Shown here: piece by piece, positions 22,690 to 35,279 of the stretch | Numbering within the stretch: the stretch's first letter is position 1 | Layout of the letters: each line of letters begins with the position of its first letter | Assembly (NCBI RefSeq): GCF_963678635.1 | Contig: NC_087068.1 | Span: 34,915,436-34,979,435 of the forward strand | Length of the DNA stretch: 64,000 nucleotides | Reading direction: 5' to 3' | DNA from: Symsagittifera roscoffensis | Taxonomy: Eukaryota; Xenacoelomorpha; Acoela; Convolutidae | Program-made: the position numbers and the translations under genes | The notes under the pieces: generated by a model | Told to the model about the DNA's origin: nothing | Database searches by the model: none | Seen by the model: only the letters and a program-made list of their open reading frames with translations

Positions 22690-24440
22690 CCATGGACATC
22701 AGACCATCTGATGAACTGTGGAAACAAATGGGATTGTTTGTTGTTCAAATTATGTCGCCTAATGGTTTCCGTGGTGTCGGTACTGCATGTAACTCCGCTG
22801 TGGCCTGCATAGCCGCATCCTTGCGGAAGTTCATCACGTTTTGCGTCGATGGCTTTTCCACAACCATTTTTGACTCGGAATTGACATCACCCAAATGAAT
22901 TGAAATATCAGACTTTTGTAGCACTTTTCCGAGTGCGACGTAATTGTATGATCCGATTCCGCTTCCACCTTCTTGTTTAAAGTTTTGAAATATAGTTGCG
23001 ATTTTAAATGGTCTTGATTTTTTGAAATATATGGTAAACTTTTCGCTAAGCAGTAAGGACCGGCGCTTTATTTGTTGAACTGCTGGGCTCCCCACTAGGG
23101 AGTGATGTTGATTTGGCCAACGGATGTTCTAGCGGATCGTGCACGCCCGTTGTGGTTCCGTCATCCTGGCTTGTGTCCTCCTGCATAACTCGCGGGGAAA
23201 GATCTTCTTGTTGCGATCTAGGTAATACAAAATTTTTTCCCGAGATAATTACCCAACGAATGACTTTTTGCAACTGTATGCCAGACGATATTTGTTTTAT
23301 GAGCATCAAATGGTGAAAAATTCGTTAAGTATTGTCTTGAGCGCTGGTCTCGGTTTATGAAACGAGTATGCCATGAGACGTTTTCTCGTTGTACGTATAC
23401 ATCTTTCAACTAACCCCGTTGCTCGATGATTTCCTATAGGAGCGAAAATTAACTGGTTGTATTCTTTGTACAAATTTTGCGTTTTGATTTTGCTACGAAT
23501 CCTGACCCTTGGTCTGTACGGATGGCTCTTGGAATCACATGAAGTGCGATATAGTTCTCGAGAAAATCCCTAATCACCGTAGCTGTTGTTCTCGTAGTGA
23601 TTTGCATTGAGTCAAGTTTGGAGAATCTATCACCGTAGGTTAACAAGTACTTAATAGTACCCCATACCGGCAGCAAGGAACTTAAAATTTTCAGCTGTAG
23701 TTCTTGATTTGGTTCTTCTAACTGATACAACTTGGGAACGTCTCTCCTCCGAATTACCGATTTCAAATTCTTCCCGTTTTGAAACACTCCTTGCGAAAAG
23801 CCGCGGTTAGCTGGATTTTGCGGTTCATATGCGTCCACTGGAAAAATTATTTGCACCGTCCCGCATATTGAACATACTCGTGTGCCCCATGTGGAGCCGC
23901 ATCATATATGGTGCACAAATTTGAGGCGGCATATTCATCCGATCTGTAGGAAAGAGGATTCCGTTTGACGTATGAAACTTTTTTAGGTAATGGTTGATAT
24001 AATGCCCTAGATTTCTGGTTTGATCGTAACTCTTAGCGGTTTACGCTTAGACTATGCATTGAGGAATTTATTATTCATCGTTTGTTTATTCGTTTCGAAA
24101 TTAGGGCTACTTTTACAGATCCACCCCGTTTTGCTGTCACGACAGTAGGCAAAATGAAATATTCCTCCGTACAGTTCCCCATTTTAACAAGGCAAGCATC
24201 TTTTAACAAATTTCAAATAGTCTCCTCAATGTTAGGTAGGACATGTATAGCTCTTGCCCATAAGTTGAAGTGCTCATAACGGTTGGTGAAAGTGGGTCCA
24301 AAACTCGCAATTTTAGGCAATTTTTTTCTCTCAAACAATTCTTCGAATTCACTCAAAATACATTTGATGTAGTTAAGTTGGCGAAACTCTGAGTGCGCTG
24401 TTCCTTCGTTCGCCACGACCACGTCATGCTTGTATTTGAA
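22690..24440 (-). pseudogene. Second Ty3/gypsy lineage: broken pol (RT start, zinc-binding and integrase core)
   Basis: The minus strand from 24440 down first encodes an RT N-terminus: LPNIEETI, LLKDACLVKMGNCTEEYF, VTAKRGGSVKVAL, then RIN(K). After a deletion, an HHCC-like region (HMGHTSMFNMR) near 23920 precedes an integrase core near 23730-23500: EEPNQELQL, VWGTIKYLL, DRFSKLDS, ITTRTTATVIRDFLENYIA, then PRAIRTDQGSGF with the second catalytic Asp. LVERCIRTTRKRL near 23430 holds the catalytic Glu. Frames shift at least three times. A further open segment (23095-22745) may be the C-terminal extension. This is a different Ty3/gypsy family from copies A-E. Confidence 0.8.
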
Positions 24441-24599
24441 ATACCTCAATCACCAATGACGGCAAAAAAATTGTTTCCAATTAGTTCTCTTTGACCTCCC
24501 TCGATAAGGATATTCTGCACCATCGGCTATTCAGCCTTCGAATTGAATTCTGACAAAGATTCTCTCGATAATTTACAAGTACCGATGTTGACTTTTAAG

Positions 24600-27500
24600 C
24601 TCATAAAGTTTGTTCTAGGATATGAAGGACACCGGAGTAGTACACTAAAATTCAAATTCTGTCTCCCACCGTTTCCTGTCCATCCGTACGCTTAACAACC
24701 TAATTTTGTTAACGAATTACTTTTTTCTGTGAAAGACATTACTTGGGTAACAGGCAGCGACTGTAACCGACCAAAAATACGGAACTTTTTCTGCCCATTG
24801 ACAATGAGCCGAACTATCGATCTTTTTGGTCAAATTAGTTCTACCCCAATTTGTTTTTTTTTGCTCTTGAGATAAGCAAGCGTTATCAAATCAAAACCTA
24901 GAGTTTTCAGGTTAACAGTTTGTTAGCTTGGTTTGTACTTCAGTCAATCTTCCGGTACACTTGGTCTAGGCGTAACGACTTCGCCTTCGGTGATAAGGGG
25001 CTAAGAACCTCGATTAAAACAATGTTTGTCAGCCTATTGTATGCATGCATGCTATTTCGGCTAATTGGCTGCGACATCACAAATTTCTCTGGTGCTGTAG
25101 TTCTCAATTTTCCGTATAATTCAGGAAACGACGTGAAAATTGAGAATTTAAGAAACATTAACATGTAAACATTTATTTTTCGGCTCAATAGTATTACTAT
25201 GCAAGTTTTTTTAGCTTGATTGCCACTCCATACAGTTTTCTGAAAACTTTTTCAAAGCCATGATTGAATTCTTGGCGTGGTCTTTTCAATAATTAGAACT
25301 TTTTTCGGATAAAATTTTGTAAAAATTTTATTTGTTTGAATTTTTTACAATGTGTCTTTTCTTTTAATTTCTGTCAACTTTCTCGCAAAACTGTGCTCAA
25401 TTGGTATCGTAAGTGGCGTAAAGCTTCGCTTCTTTTCCCATTGCTATTTAAATTTACTAGTTTTAAAAATTCTTGTACCAACTTTAATGTAAGCATGCAT
25501 TCGCTGTTTTCGATAGCCTCTTGATTTTTGTTAACAAACTAGTAAAAATGTTTTTAGATAACGCGGAGGTTAAAGATTACAATCTATTTGATTTAAGTTC
25601 ACAAACAGCCTAATCAACAGATATGATTAGGTCAACCCAGGCTGGCTTCTACACTATATAGAAAAACTTGTATGGCAACTTTTTGAAATTAAATTCTACA
25701 TAATTTGAAACTTCCAATAGTTTGTTAACTGCTATTTGTTCATTTAAAACAAATTTAAAAAAATTATGTTCGGTTTTATTCTATGGTTTTTTTGATCATT
25801 ATAAAGTTTTTAGGCCAGTCATTTCTTTTTGTGGCACATATTTATGCAAAATGATCCAAAAATTGACACCAACCGAGTTTTTATGAAGCAGTTTGAGTCA
25901 CCTGAAAAGTTTTATTCTATGAGAGGGCTCGAAACAAAACTGCAATAAGCAAAAACTCATCTTTCACTTGAACTAGTTTCAAATTTACTTTCAGTGTTGT
26001 ATTCAAAATTCACAAACATAAATTGGAGTCTAAAATTGTTTTCTTTCTTAGACACCTTATGAGGACTGCGAAGTCGTTATCTGCTCGGTTGAACTCATTC
26101 ATTGCTGCAATTTCATAAAAATTCAATAAGGCCCAAAAGTAGTGTAAGTCAATTGGCGTTGTCTAACCGGAAAAGGAAAGTGATTGGGGGTCGGTTGTTC
26201 AACGTTTGAAGCTCGCAAAAGCCGAAACAATTGTATTTTGAACCAATTATTAATATTTTCTACTGATTTTCAAAAAATTTTAATTTATTTGTCTTAAATT
26301 GTTGAGCAATTGTTTTTCTGTGATAAAAAATTATCTAGGTACGTTGCAGTGATTGCAGCTGTGGAAATTGAACTTTTTAGCCCATTGACAATGAGCCTAA
26401 TCATCGATCTTTTTATCTTTTTAGCCAATTTACTTCAACCCCAATTCATTTTTTGGTTTTTTGCTATTGCGATGAGCAAATGCTAGCAAATCAAAACCGA
26501 AAATTTCCAGTTAACATGTTGTTAGCTTGGTTTGTAACTAAATCAAGTTTCTGGTACTCTTGTTCTAGACGTAACGACTACGCCTTGGAGGAGGGCTAGG
26601 ATCCTCGATTAAAACAAAGTTTGTCGGCCTTATTTTTGTCTTCATGCTCTTTTGGCTAAGTGGCTGCGTCATCACAAATTCTTCATATGCTATAGTTTTC
26701 ATTTTTTCATGTGTTTCAAAAAATGGCGACGTGAAAATTAAGAACTTAAGAAACAATTACTTGAAAACAGTTAACTTTCGGCTCAACAGGATTACTAAGC
26801 AAATTTTTTTTGGCTCACTTGCCGCTCCATGTAGTTTTTTGAAAAATTATTCAACGCCAAAACTGAATTATCGGCGTTTTTTCTTCGCCGATTAGTACCT
26901 CTTTCCAGATAAAATTTTGAAATTTTTTAGTTGTAAAAAGGTTTTGATTGAACTGCTTTTCCTTCAATTTTCATCAGCTAGCTCGCAAAACTATGCTCAA
27001 TAGGTATTGTAAGTGGCGGAAAGCTCCGCTTGTCCTCTTAGTGCAACATGTAAATTTACTTGCTTTGAAATATCTCGTATCATGTTTAAGGGAAGCATGC
27101 ATTCGCTGTTTTCTCTGGCTTTTTATTTTCATGGCAATTTAAAATTTTTCTTTTTAGATATCTCGGAGGTCAAAACTCACATTCTATTTTTTTAACTTAA
27201 GATATGTACAGATATGTTTAAGTCAATCCAGTCTGATTTTTTAGCCGTATTAGAATTTTGTTTAAAATAAACATATGAGTTTTAAACCCCGACTTCATTT
27301 GAAACTTCCAATAGTTTCGTTAGCTGGTACTTGTTCACGTTAATATAAAAGTTTTAGTTAACACCTAGATTTTTTGAACGTTTTCAAGTTTTTAGGCATA
27401 TTTTTCTATTTAATGGTACATATTTAATCAAGGGGTTACAAAAACTGACACCAACCGAGTTTTATGAAGTAGGTTACGTCACCTGAATTCTTTTTTTTCT

Positions 27501-30500
27501 ACGAGAGGGCTATAAACAAAAAAATGCATGCAAGCCAATACGGAAACTTTGAAACTCGTCTTTCACTTAAACCAGTTCTAAACCTATAAATAAGGTTAAA
27601 TTTATTAATCACCTAACATAGTCTTAATCTGCTCCTTTTTTTCTTTTATTTCATTTCAAGTGCCGCGAAATCTTTATCCGCTCAGTTTAATTCATCCATT
27701 GCGGTTTGTTCATCATAAATTTTCAAGAACGTTCAAAACTAGTGTAATCCAATCTGTGTTGTCTGACCGGAAAACACAATTGCTTCAGGGTCGGAAGGAT
27801 AACGTTTGAGTCACAAGCCGAAAAAATTTATATTTTGAAACGCTTATGTTTTTCATTGATTTTCAAAAAATAACTTAATGGCATTTGTTTTAACTTGTTA
27901 ACGAATCGTTTTTGTCTGTGATGATTTTCTTTTTACCTATTGACAATGAGTATAATCATCAATTTTTCAGCCAGTTTTCTTCAACCCCAATTTGTTTTTT
28001 GCTATTGCAATAAGCAAGTGTTATCCAATCATAACCTAGGTTTTCCAGGTTAACAATTTGTTAGCGCTTGGTTTGTAACTAAATCAAGTTTCTGGTACTC
28101 TTGTTCTAGACGTAACGACTACGCCTTGGAGGAGGACTAGGGTCCTCGATTAAAACAAACTTTGTCGGCCTTGTTTTTGTCTTCATGCTCTTTTGGCTAA
28201 GTGGCTGCGTCATCACAAATTCTTCTTATGCTATAGTTTTCATTTTTTCATGTGTTTCAAAAAAATGGCGACGTGAAAATTAAGAACTTCAGAAACAATT
28301 ACTTGGGAACAGTTAACTTTTGGCTCAACAGGATTACTAAGCAAGTTTTTTTTGGCTCACTTGCCGCTCCATGTAGTTTTTTGAAAAATTATTCAGCGCC
28401 AAAACTGAATTATCGGCGTTTTTTCTTCGCCGATTAGTACCTCTTTCCAGATAAAATTTTGAAATTTTTTAGTTGTAAAAACGTTTTGATTGAACGGCTT
28501 TTCCTTCAATTTTCATCGGCTAGCTCGCAAAACAATGCTCAATAGGTATTGTAAGTGGCGGAAAGCTCCGCTTGTCCTCTTAGTGCAACATGTAAATTTA
28601 CTTGCTTTGAAATATGTCGTATCATGTTTAAGGCAAGCATGCATTCGCTGTTTTCTCTGGCTTTTTATTTTCATGGCAATTTAAAATTCTTCTTTTTAGA
28701 TATCTCGGAGGTCAAAGCTCACATTCTATTTTTTTAAACTTAAGATATGTACAGATATGCTTAAGTCAATCCAGTCTGATTTTTTAGCCGTATTAGAATT
28801 ATGTTTAAAGTAAACATATGAATTTTAAATCACGACTTTATTTGAAACTTCCAATAGTTTTTGAAACAAAAAAATGCATGCAAGCCAATACGGAAACTTT
28901 GAAACTCGTCTTTTACTTAAATCAGCTCTAAACCTAAAAATTTATTTTTATTAATCACCTAACATGAAGTCTTAATCTGCTTTTTTTCTTTTATTTAATT
29001 TCAAGTGCCGTGAAATCTTTATCCGCTCAGTTTAACTCATCCATTGCGGTTTGTTCATCATAAATTTTCAAGAACGTTCAAAACTAATGTAATCCAATCT
29101 GTGTTGTCTGACCGGAAAACACAATTGCTTCAGGGTCGGAAGGATAACGTTTGAGTCTTAAGCCGAAAATATTTATATTTTGAAACGCTTATGTTTTTCA
29201 TTGATTTTCAAAAAATAACTTTAGGTCATTTGTTTTAACTTACTAACGAATCGTTTTTGTCTGTGATAATTTTCTTTTTACCTATTGACAATGAGTATAA
29301 TCATCAATTTTTCAGCCAATTTTCCTCAACCCCAATTTATTTTTTGCTATGGCAATAAGCAAGTCTTATCCAATCAAAACCTAGGTTTTCCAGGTTAACA
29401 ATTTGTTAGCGCTTGGTTTGTGATTAAACCAAGTTTCCGGCACTCTTGGTCCAGACGCATCAATCATGCCCTGGGTGGGGGAGGGGTTAATGTATTAGAC
29501 CAAAACAAAAGTTGGCGGTCTATTGGTTTGTCTGCATACCTTTTTCCGCTAAGTGGCAGCGGCAGCACAGTTTTTTTGGTGCTGTAGTTTTCCTTCTTCC
29601 GTGTGTTTCCGGAAAGGACATGAAAAATAAGATTTTCAGAAGTTTTTTCATGAAAAGATTTAATTTTAGGCTCAACAGGGTTGTAATGCAATTTTTTCCG
29701 GCTTGGTTGACGCTCCAAATTTTTTTTTTTGAAAACTGATGCAAAGCCAAAGTTCAACTGTCTGCGTGTTCTCCTCACCAAATAGAACCTCTTTCCAAAT
29801 GAATTTTTGAAACTTTCTAAGTTTTAAAAACGTTTTGATTGAGTGGCCTTTCTTTCAATTTTCGTCAGCTAGCTCGCAAAACTATGCTCGATAGATATCG
29901 TAAGTGGCGCAAAGCTTCGCTTGTCCTCTTAGTGCAACATGTAAATTTACTTGCTTTGAAATATCTCGTATCATGTTTAAGGGAAGCATGCATTCGCTAT
30001 TTTCTCTGGCTTTTTATTTTCATGGCAATTTAAAATTCTTCTTTTAAGATATCTCGGAGATCAAAGCTCACATTCTATTTTTTAAACTTAAGATATGTAC
30101 AGATATGTTTAAGTCAATCCAGGCTGACTTTTTTTACCATATTAGAATTATAATTAAGGTAATTATATGAGTTTTATTTCTATATAACTTTATGGTATTG
30201 ATTTAATACTTCCGATAATTTTGGTAACTGGTACTTGTTCACGTAAATGTAAAAGAAAAATTTTGCATTTGTTTTTTATACTTCCTGCATCCAGTTTCAA
30301 ACTTTAATAGTCGACTATTTTACGGTTTTAGTACCAGTCTTACTAAAATTGAGAAATAATCGATTTTGATCAAATAATATTCGATTATAATCTCTCTTTT
30401 TAATATCAAATAAAACTCTTATAATCCAATTTAATCGATTGTTTATTCGTCTATTTTTAAATACAACTTTAATAAATTATAATTTTTTATAATCCATTAT

Positions 30501-31930
30501 TTTTATTCAAATTTCTAATTCAATAGTTTTGCACAAAAGTCCTTTATATAATTGTTATAGTTGATTATAAAATTATAATCCCTTTTGTCTGTCCATTATG
30601 ACTTCGAAGTTGCATCTAAATAGCTTATACTTGATGCTTTTTGTAGACGTTGCTCCCATGAAAAATGAGAAAAATGGTTTTAAAGTTTTCCAATCAATTC
30701 AATTTTATAAGATTTTTTCTTTCCTTCCCCATTAAATTTGTTTTGTGTGCATATTTTAGGCTTTTTAACCAGCAAAACATCAGCAAATTGATTTAGTTTC
30801 ATGATTGATTCGGAAGACTTATTTTCCATCTACCGCGGGAACCTTTCCACTAACATTAAAGAATCTCTATGAAACTTTTGTTTTGTGGCAAAACTTTGCG
30901 TCCGGATGAACCACAGTTTTCAAGAGATCTCTCTTTCAGAGGTTTTCTTATGAACACAAAAGTAATAACCCATAAGATGTAATTCAAATATAGTTTTTAA
31001 CTGACAAATTTTTGGTAAAATTAGAGATTATAATTGATTTTAATAGTTTTTTGTAAAAGCAATAATCAATTATAACCAATTAAAAGAGAGTATGATCGCT
31101 TGAAAAAAATCATGAATATAATCAATTATGAACCCTTTGAACGCCTAATTTTGGTAATAATAATCAATTATACTCAATTATACTCATATAGTCGAAAAAT
31201 TATCAAAATATTCTATTATAATCAATTATTTACGCCTAAACTTGGATGCGGGCTTAGCTTCGTCTTGATTATTTTCAAGTTTCTGGGCAGGTCATTCCAT
31301 TTTCCATTTTATGGCACATCTTTTAGCAATGGCATTCAAACTTGGACACCAACCGATTTTTTTTTTCGTAGCAAGCTAAGTCGCCGAAACTGTCCCACTT
31401 TATGAGACAACAAAACAAAAGTAGACAAGAATGCAAGCAATTAAATACCATATTTTTTAAAACTATTTTCTTGTCTTAACCAGTTTCGAAATCGAACAGT
31501 TTCATTATTCACCTAACAGACATTTTTTCTTGAATTGTTTTTATATCTTAAGCTCCATTTCAAGAGCCGTGAAGTCTTCTTCCGCTCAGTTTAAGTGCCT
31601 TCATTACTAACTGTTCAAAAAAATCAAGAAGGCGCAAAAAAGCGTGTAACCCAACCTGTGTTAACCTGAAAAAGGCAAGTAGTTCGGGGTCGGGAGGTTA
31701 AACATTAAATCTGGTACTAGCCGAAAACAATTGTGCTTTACAAGCCTTTTAATAAAAAACCTATTAATTTTGAAGACATTCTTTTTCTTTTGTGTTAGCT
31801 TGTTAACCATTACGAAGCCAAACTATTTATTTTGATAATTTTAAGCGGATTCCGCAGCAGAAACGCTCTTTTTGTTTTTCAATTGTTGTTTCATTCTCTT
31901 TGCTCGTTCCGACAAAAAATTAACTCACCA
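24600..31930. repeat. Higher-order block 1: unit types I, II, II, III, then long variant L1
   Basis: Type I (hairpin AGGCGTAACGACTTCGCCT near 24967) is followed by two type II units (anchors 26979, 28517), one type III unit (anchor 29866), and the long AT-rich variant from about 30240. The same order, with one fewer type II, recurs from 35280. Confidence 0.7.
30240..31930. repeat. Long variant L1, rich in AATCGATTATAATC-like palindromes
   Basis: The unit departs from the others after CACGTAAATGTAAAAG and holds two clusters (about 30340-30600 and 31020-31230) of ATTATAATC, AATCAATTATAA and related palindromic words. Between them is a moderately complex segment with CTACCGCGGGAA. Copies L2 and L3 share it throughout. 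Confidence 0.8.
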
Positions 31931-31999
31931 TTTTAAAGTAAACATATGAGTTTTAAATCCCGACTTGATTTGAAACTTACAATAGTTTTGTAAGGTGGT

Positions 32000-34860
32000 A
32001 CTTAATCACGTAAATATAAAAGTTTTATTTAATACCTAGATTTATTGAACATTTTCAAGTTTTTAGGCATACTATTCTATTTAATGGTACATATTTGATC
32101 AAGGAGTTGCAAAAACCGACACCAACCGAGTTTCATGAATTAGGTTACGTCACCTGAATTGTTTTTTTTTCATGAGAGTGGTGAAACAAAAAAAGGCATG
32201 CAAGCCAATATGGAAACTTTGAAACTCGTCTTTTACTTAAACCAATTCTAAATCTATAAATAGTGTTATATTTATTAATCACCTAACATAAAGTCTTAAT
32301 CTGCTTTCTTTCTTTTAATATTTCAAGTGCCGCAAAATCTTTATCCGCTCAATTTAACTCATCCATTGCGGTTTGTTCATCATAAATATTCAAGAACGCT
32401 CACAACTAGTGTAATCCAATCTGTGTTGTCTGACCGGAAAACACAATTGCTTCAGGGTCGGAAAATAACGTTTGAATCAGAAGCCGAAAATATTTATATT
32501 TTGAAAAGGTTGTGTTTTTTCATTAATTTTCATAAAATAACTTTAGGTCATTTGTTTTAACTTGTTAACGAATCGTTTTTGTCTGTGACAATTTTCTTTT
32601 TACCTATTGACGAAAAGTGTAATCACCAGTTTTTCAGCCAGTTTTCTTCAACCCTAATTTAGTTTTTGCTATTTCAATAAGCAAGTGTTATCCAATCATA
32701 ACCTAGGTTTTTCAGGTTAACAATTTGTTAGCGCTTGGTTTGTGATTAAACCAAGTTTCCGGCACTCTTGGTCCAGACGCATCAATCATGCCCTGGGTGG
32801 GGAGGGGTTAATGTATTAGATTAAAACAAAAGTTGGCGTTCTAGTGGTTTGTCTGAATACCTTTTCCTTTTAGTGGCAGCGGCAGCACAGTTTTTTTTGG
32901 TGCTGTAGTTTTCCTTCTTCCGTGTGTTTCCGAAAAAATAAGATTTTCAGAAATTTTTTCACGAAAAGATTTAATTTTAGGCTCAACAGGTTTGTAATGC
33001 AAAACAAAGTTTTAAAAATATTCTAAGTTGTAAACACGTTTTGACTGTGGGGCCTTTCTTTTATATTTCGTCAGCTAGCTCGCAAAACTATGCTCAATAG
33101 GTATCGTAAGTGGCGCATTGCTTCGCTTGTCCTCATAGTGCAACATGTAAATTTACGTGCTTTGAAATATCTCGTATCATGTTTAAGGGAAGCATGCATT
33201 CGCTATTTTCTCTAGCCTTTTTTTCATGACAAAATAGTGTTCTTGTTTTTAGATATCTCGGAGGTCAAAGCTCATATTCTATTTGTTTTAAGTTAACATT
33301 TCTACAGATATGTTTAAGTCAATCCGGTCGGATTTTTAATCCGTATTAGAATTATGTTTAAATTAAACATATGCGTTTTAAATCCCGACTTCATTTGAAA
33401 CTTCTAATAGTTTTGTTAGCTAGCACTTGTTCACGTAAATATAAAAGTTTTGTTCAATACCTAGATTTTTTGAACATTTTCAAAATTTTAGGCATACTAA
33501 TATATTTATTGGTACTTATTTGATCAAGGGGTTACAAAAACCGATGCCAACCGAGTTTTATGAAGTAGGTGACGTCACCTGAATTGTTTTTTTCTACGAG
33601 AGTGCTTGAAACAAAAAAATGTATGCAAGCCAATACGGAAACTTTGAAACTCGTCTTTTACTTAAACCAATTCTAAATCTATAAATAGTGTTATATTTAT
33701 TAATCACCTAACATAAAGTCTTAATCTGCTTTCTTTCTTTTAATATTTCAAGTGCCGCAAAATCTTTATCCGCTCAATTTAACTCATTCATTGCGGTTTG
33801 TTCATCATAAATATTCAAGAACGCTCACAACTAGTGTAATCCAATCTGTGTTGTCTGACCGGAAAACACAATTGCTTCAGGGTCGGAAAGATAACGTTTG
33901 AATCAGAAGCCGAAAATATTTATATTTTGAAAAGGTTGTGTTTTTTCATTAACTTTCTTAAAATAACTTTAGGTAATTTGTTTTAACTTGTTAACGAATC
34001 GTTTTTGTCTGTGACAATTTTTTTTCTTTTTAACTATTGACGAAAAATGTAATCACCAGTTTTTCAGCCAGTTTTCTTCAACCCTAATTTAGTTTTTGCT
34101 ATTTCAATAAGCAAGTGTTATCCAATCATAACCTAGGTTTTTCAGGTTAACAATTTGTTAGCGCTTGGTTTGTGATTAAACCAAGTTTCCGGCACTCTTG
34201 GTCCAGACGCATCAATCATGCCCTGGGTGGGGAGGGGTTAATGTATTAGATTAAAACAAAAGTTGGCGTTCTAGTGGTTTGTCTGCATACCTTTTCCGCT
34301 TAGTGGCAGCGGCAGCGCAGTTTTTTTGGTGCTGTAGTTTTCCTTCTTCCGTGTGTTTCCGAAAAAATAAGATATTCAGAAATTTTTTCACGAAAAGATT
34401 TAATTTTAGGCTCAACAGGTTTGTAATGCAAAACAAAGTTTTAAAAATATTCTAAGTTGTAAACACGTTTTGACTGTGGGGCCTTTCTTTTATATTTCGT
34501 CAGCTAGCTCGCAAAACTATGCTCAATAGGTATCGTAAGTGGCGCATTGCTTCGCTTGTCCTCATAGTGCAACATGTAAATTTACGTGCTTTGAAATATC
34601 TCGTATCATGTTTAAGGGAAGCATGCATTCGTTATTTTCTCTAGCCTTTTTTTCATGACAAAATAGTGTTCTTGTTTTTAGATATCTCGGAGGTCAAAGC
34701 TCATATTCTATTTGTTTTAAGTTAACATTTCTACAGATATGTTTAAGTCAATCCAGTCGGATTTTTAATCCGTATTAGAATTATGTTTAAATTAAACATA
34801 TGCGTTTTAAATCCCGACTTCATTTGAAACTTCTAATAGTTTTGTTAGCTAGCACTTGTT
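32000..34860. repeat. Recent tandem duplication of a 1,425-bp type III unit
   Basis: The block ACCAATTCTAAATCTATAAA is at 32241 and again at 33666, a shift of 1,425 bp. The sequence around both is nearly identical over the full unit, including anchors at 33071 and 34500. This is the youngest duplication in the array. Confidence 0.88.
33570..33577. promoter_or_regulatory. TGACGTCA palindrome (CRE-like site)
   Basis: A perfect cAMP-response-element octamer in the conserved ACGTCACCTG block; most other units carry TTACGTCA instead. Function is not shown. Confidence 0.35.
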
Positions 34861-34998
34861 CACGTAAATATGAAAGTTTTGTTCAATACCTAGATTTTTT
34901 GAACATTTTCAAATTTTTAGGCATACTAATATATTTAATGGTACTTATTTGATCAAGGGGTTACAAAAACCGATGTCAACCGAGTTTTATGAAGTAGG

Positions 34999-35006
34999 TG
35001 ACGTCA
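34999..35006. promoter_or_regulatory. TGACGTCA palindrome (CRE-like site), second copy
   Basis: Same octamer in the following unit, at the equivalent position, 1,429 bp further on. Confidence 0.35.
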
Positions 35007-35279
35007 CCTGAATTGGTTTTTTCTACGAGAGTGCTTGAAACAAAAAAATGTATGCAAGCCAATACGGAATCTTTGAAACTCGTCTTTTACTTAAACTAGT
35101 TCTAAACCTACAAATAGTGTTATATTTGATAATTACCTAACAAAAAGTCTTAATCTGCTTTTTTTCTTTTATTTCATTTCAATTGCTGCGAAATCTTTAT
35201 CCGCTCAGTTTAACTCATCCATTGCCGTTTGTTCACCATAAATATTCAAGAACTCTCAAAACTAGTGTAATCCAATCTG

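Noticed and set aside
22745-23316. Independent genes opposite or beside the broken integrase
   Set aside because: They are frame-shifted pieces or antisense shadows of the second Ty3/gypsy pol; at most one piece is its C-terminal extension.
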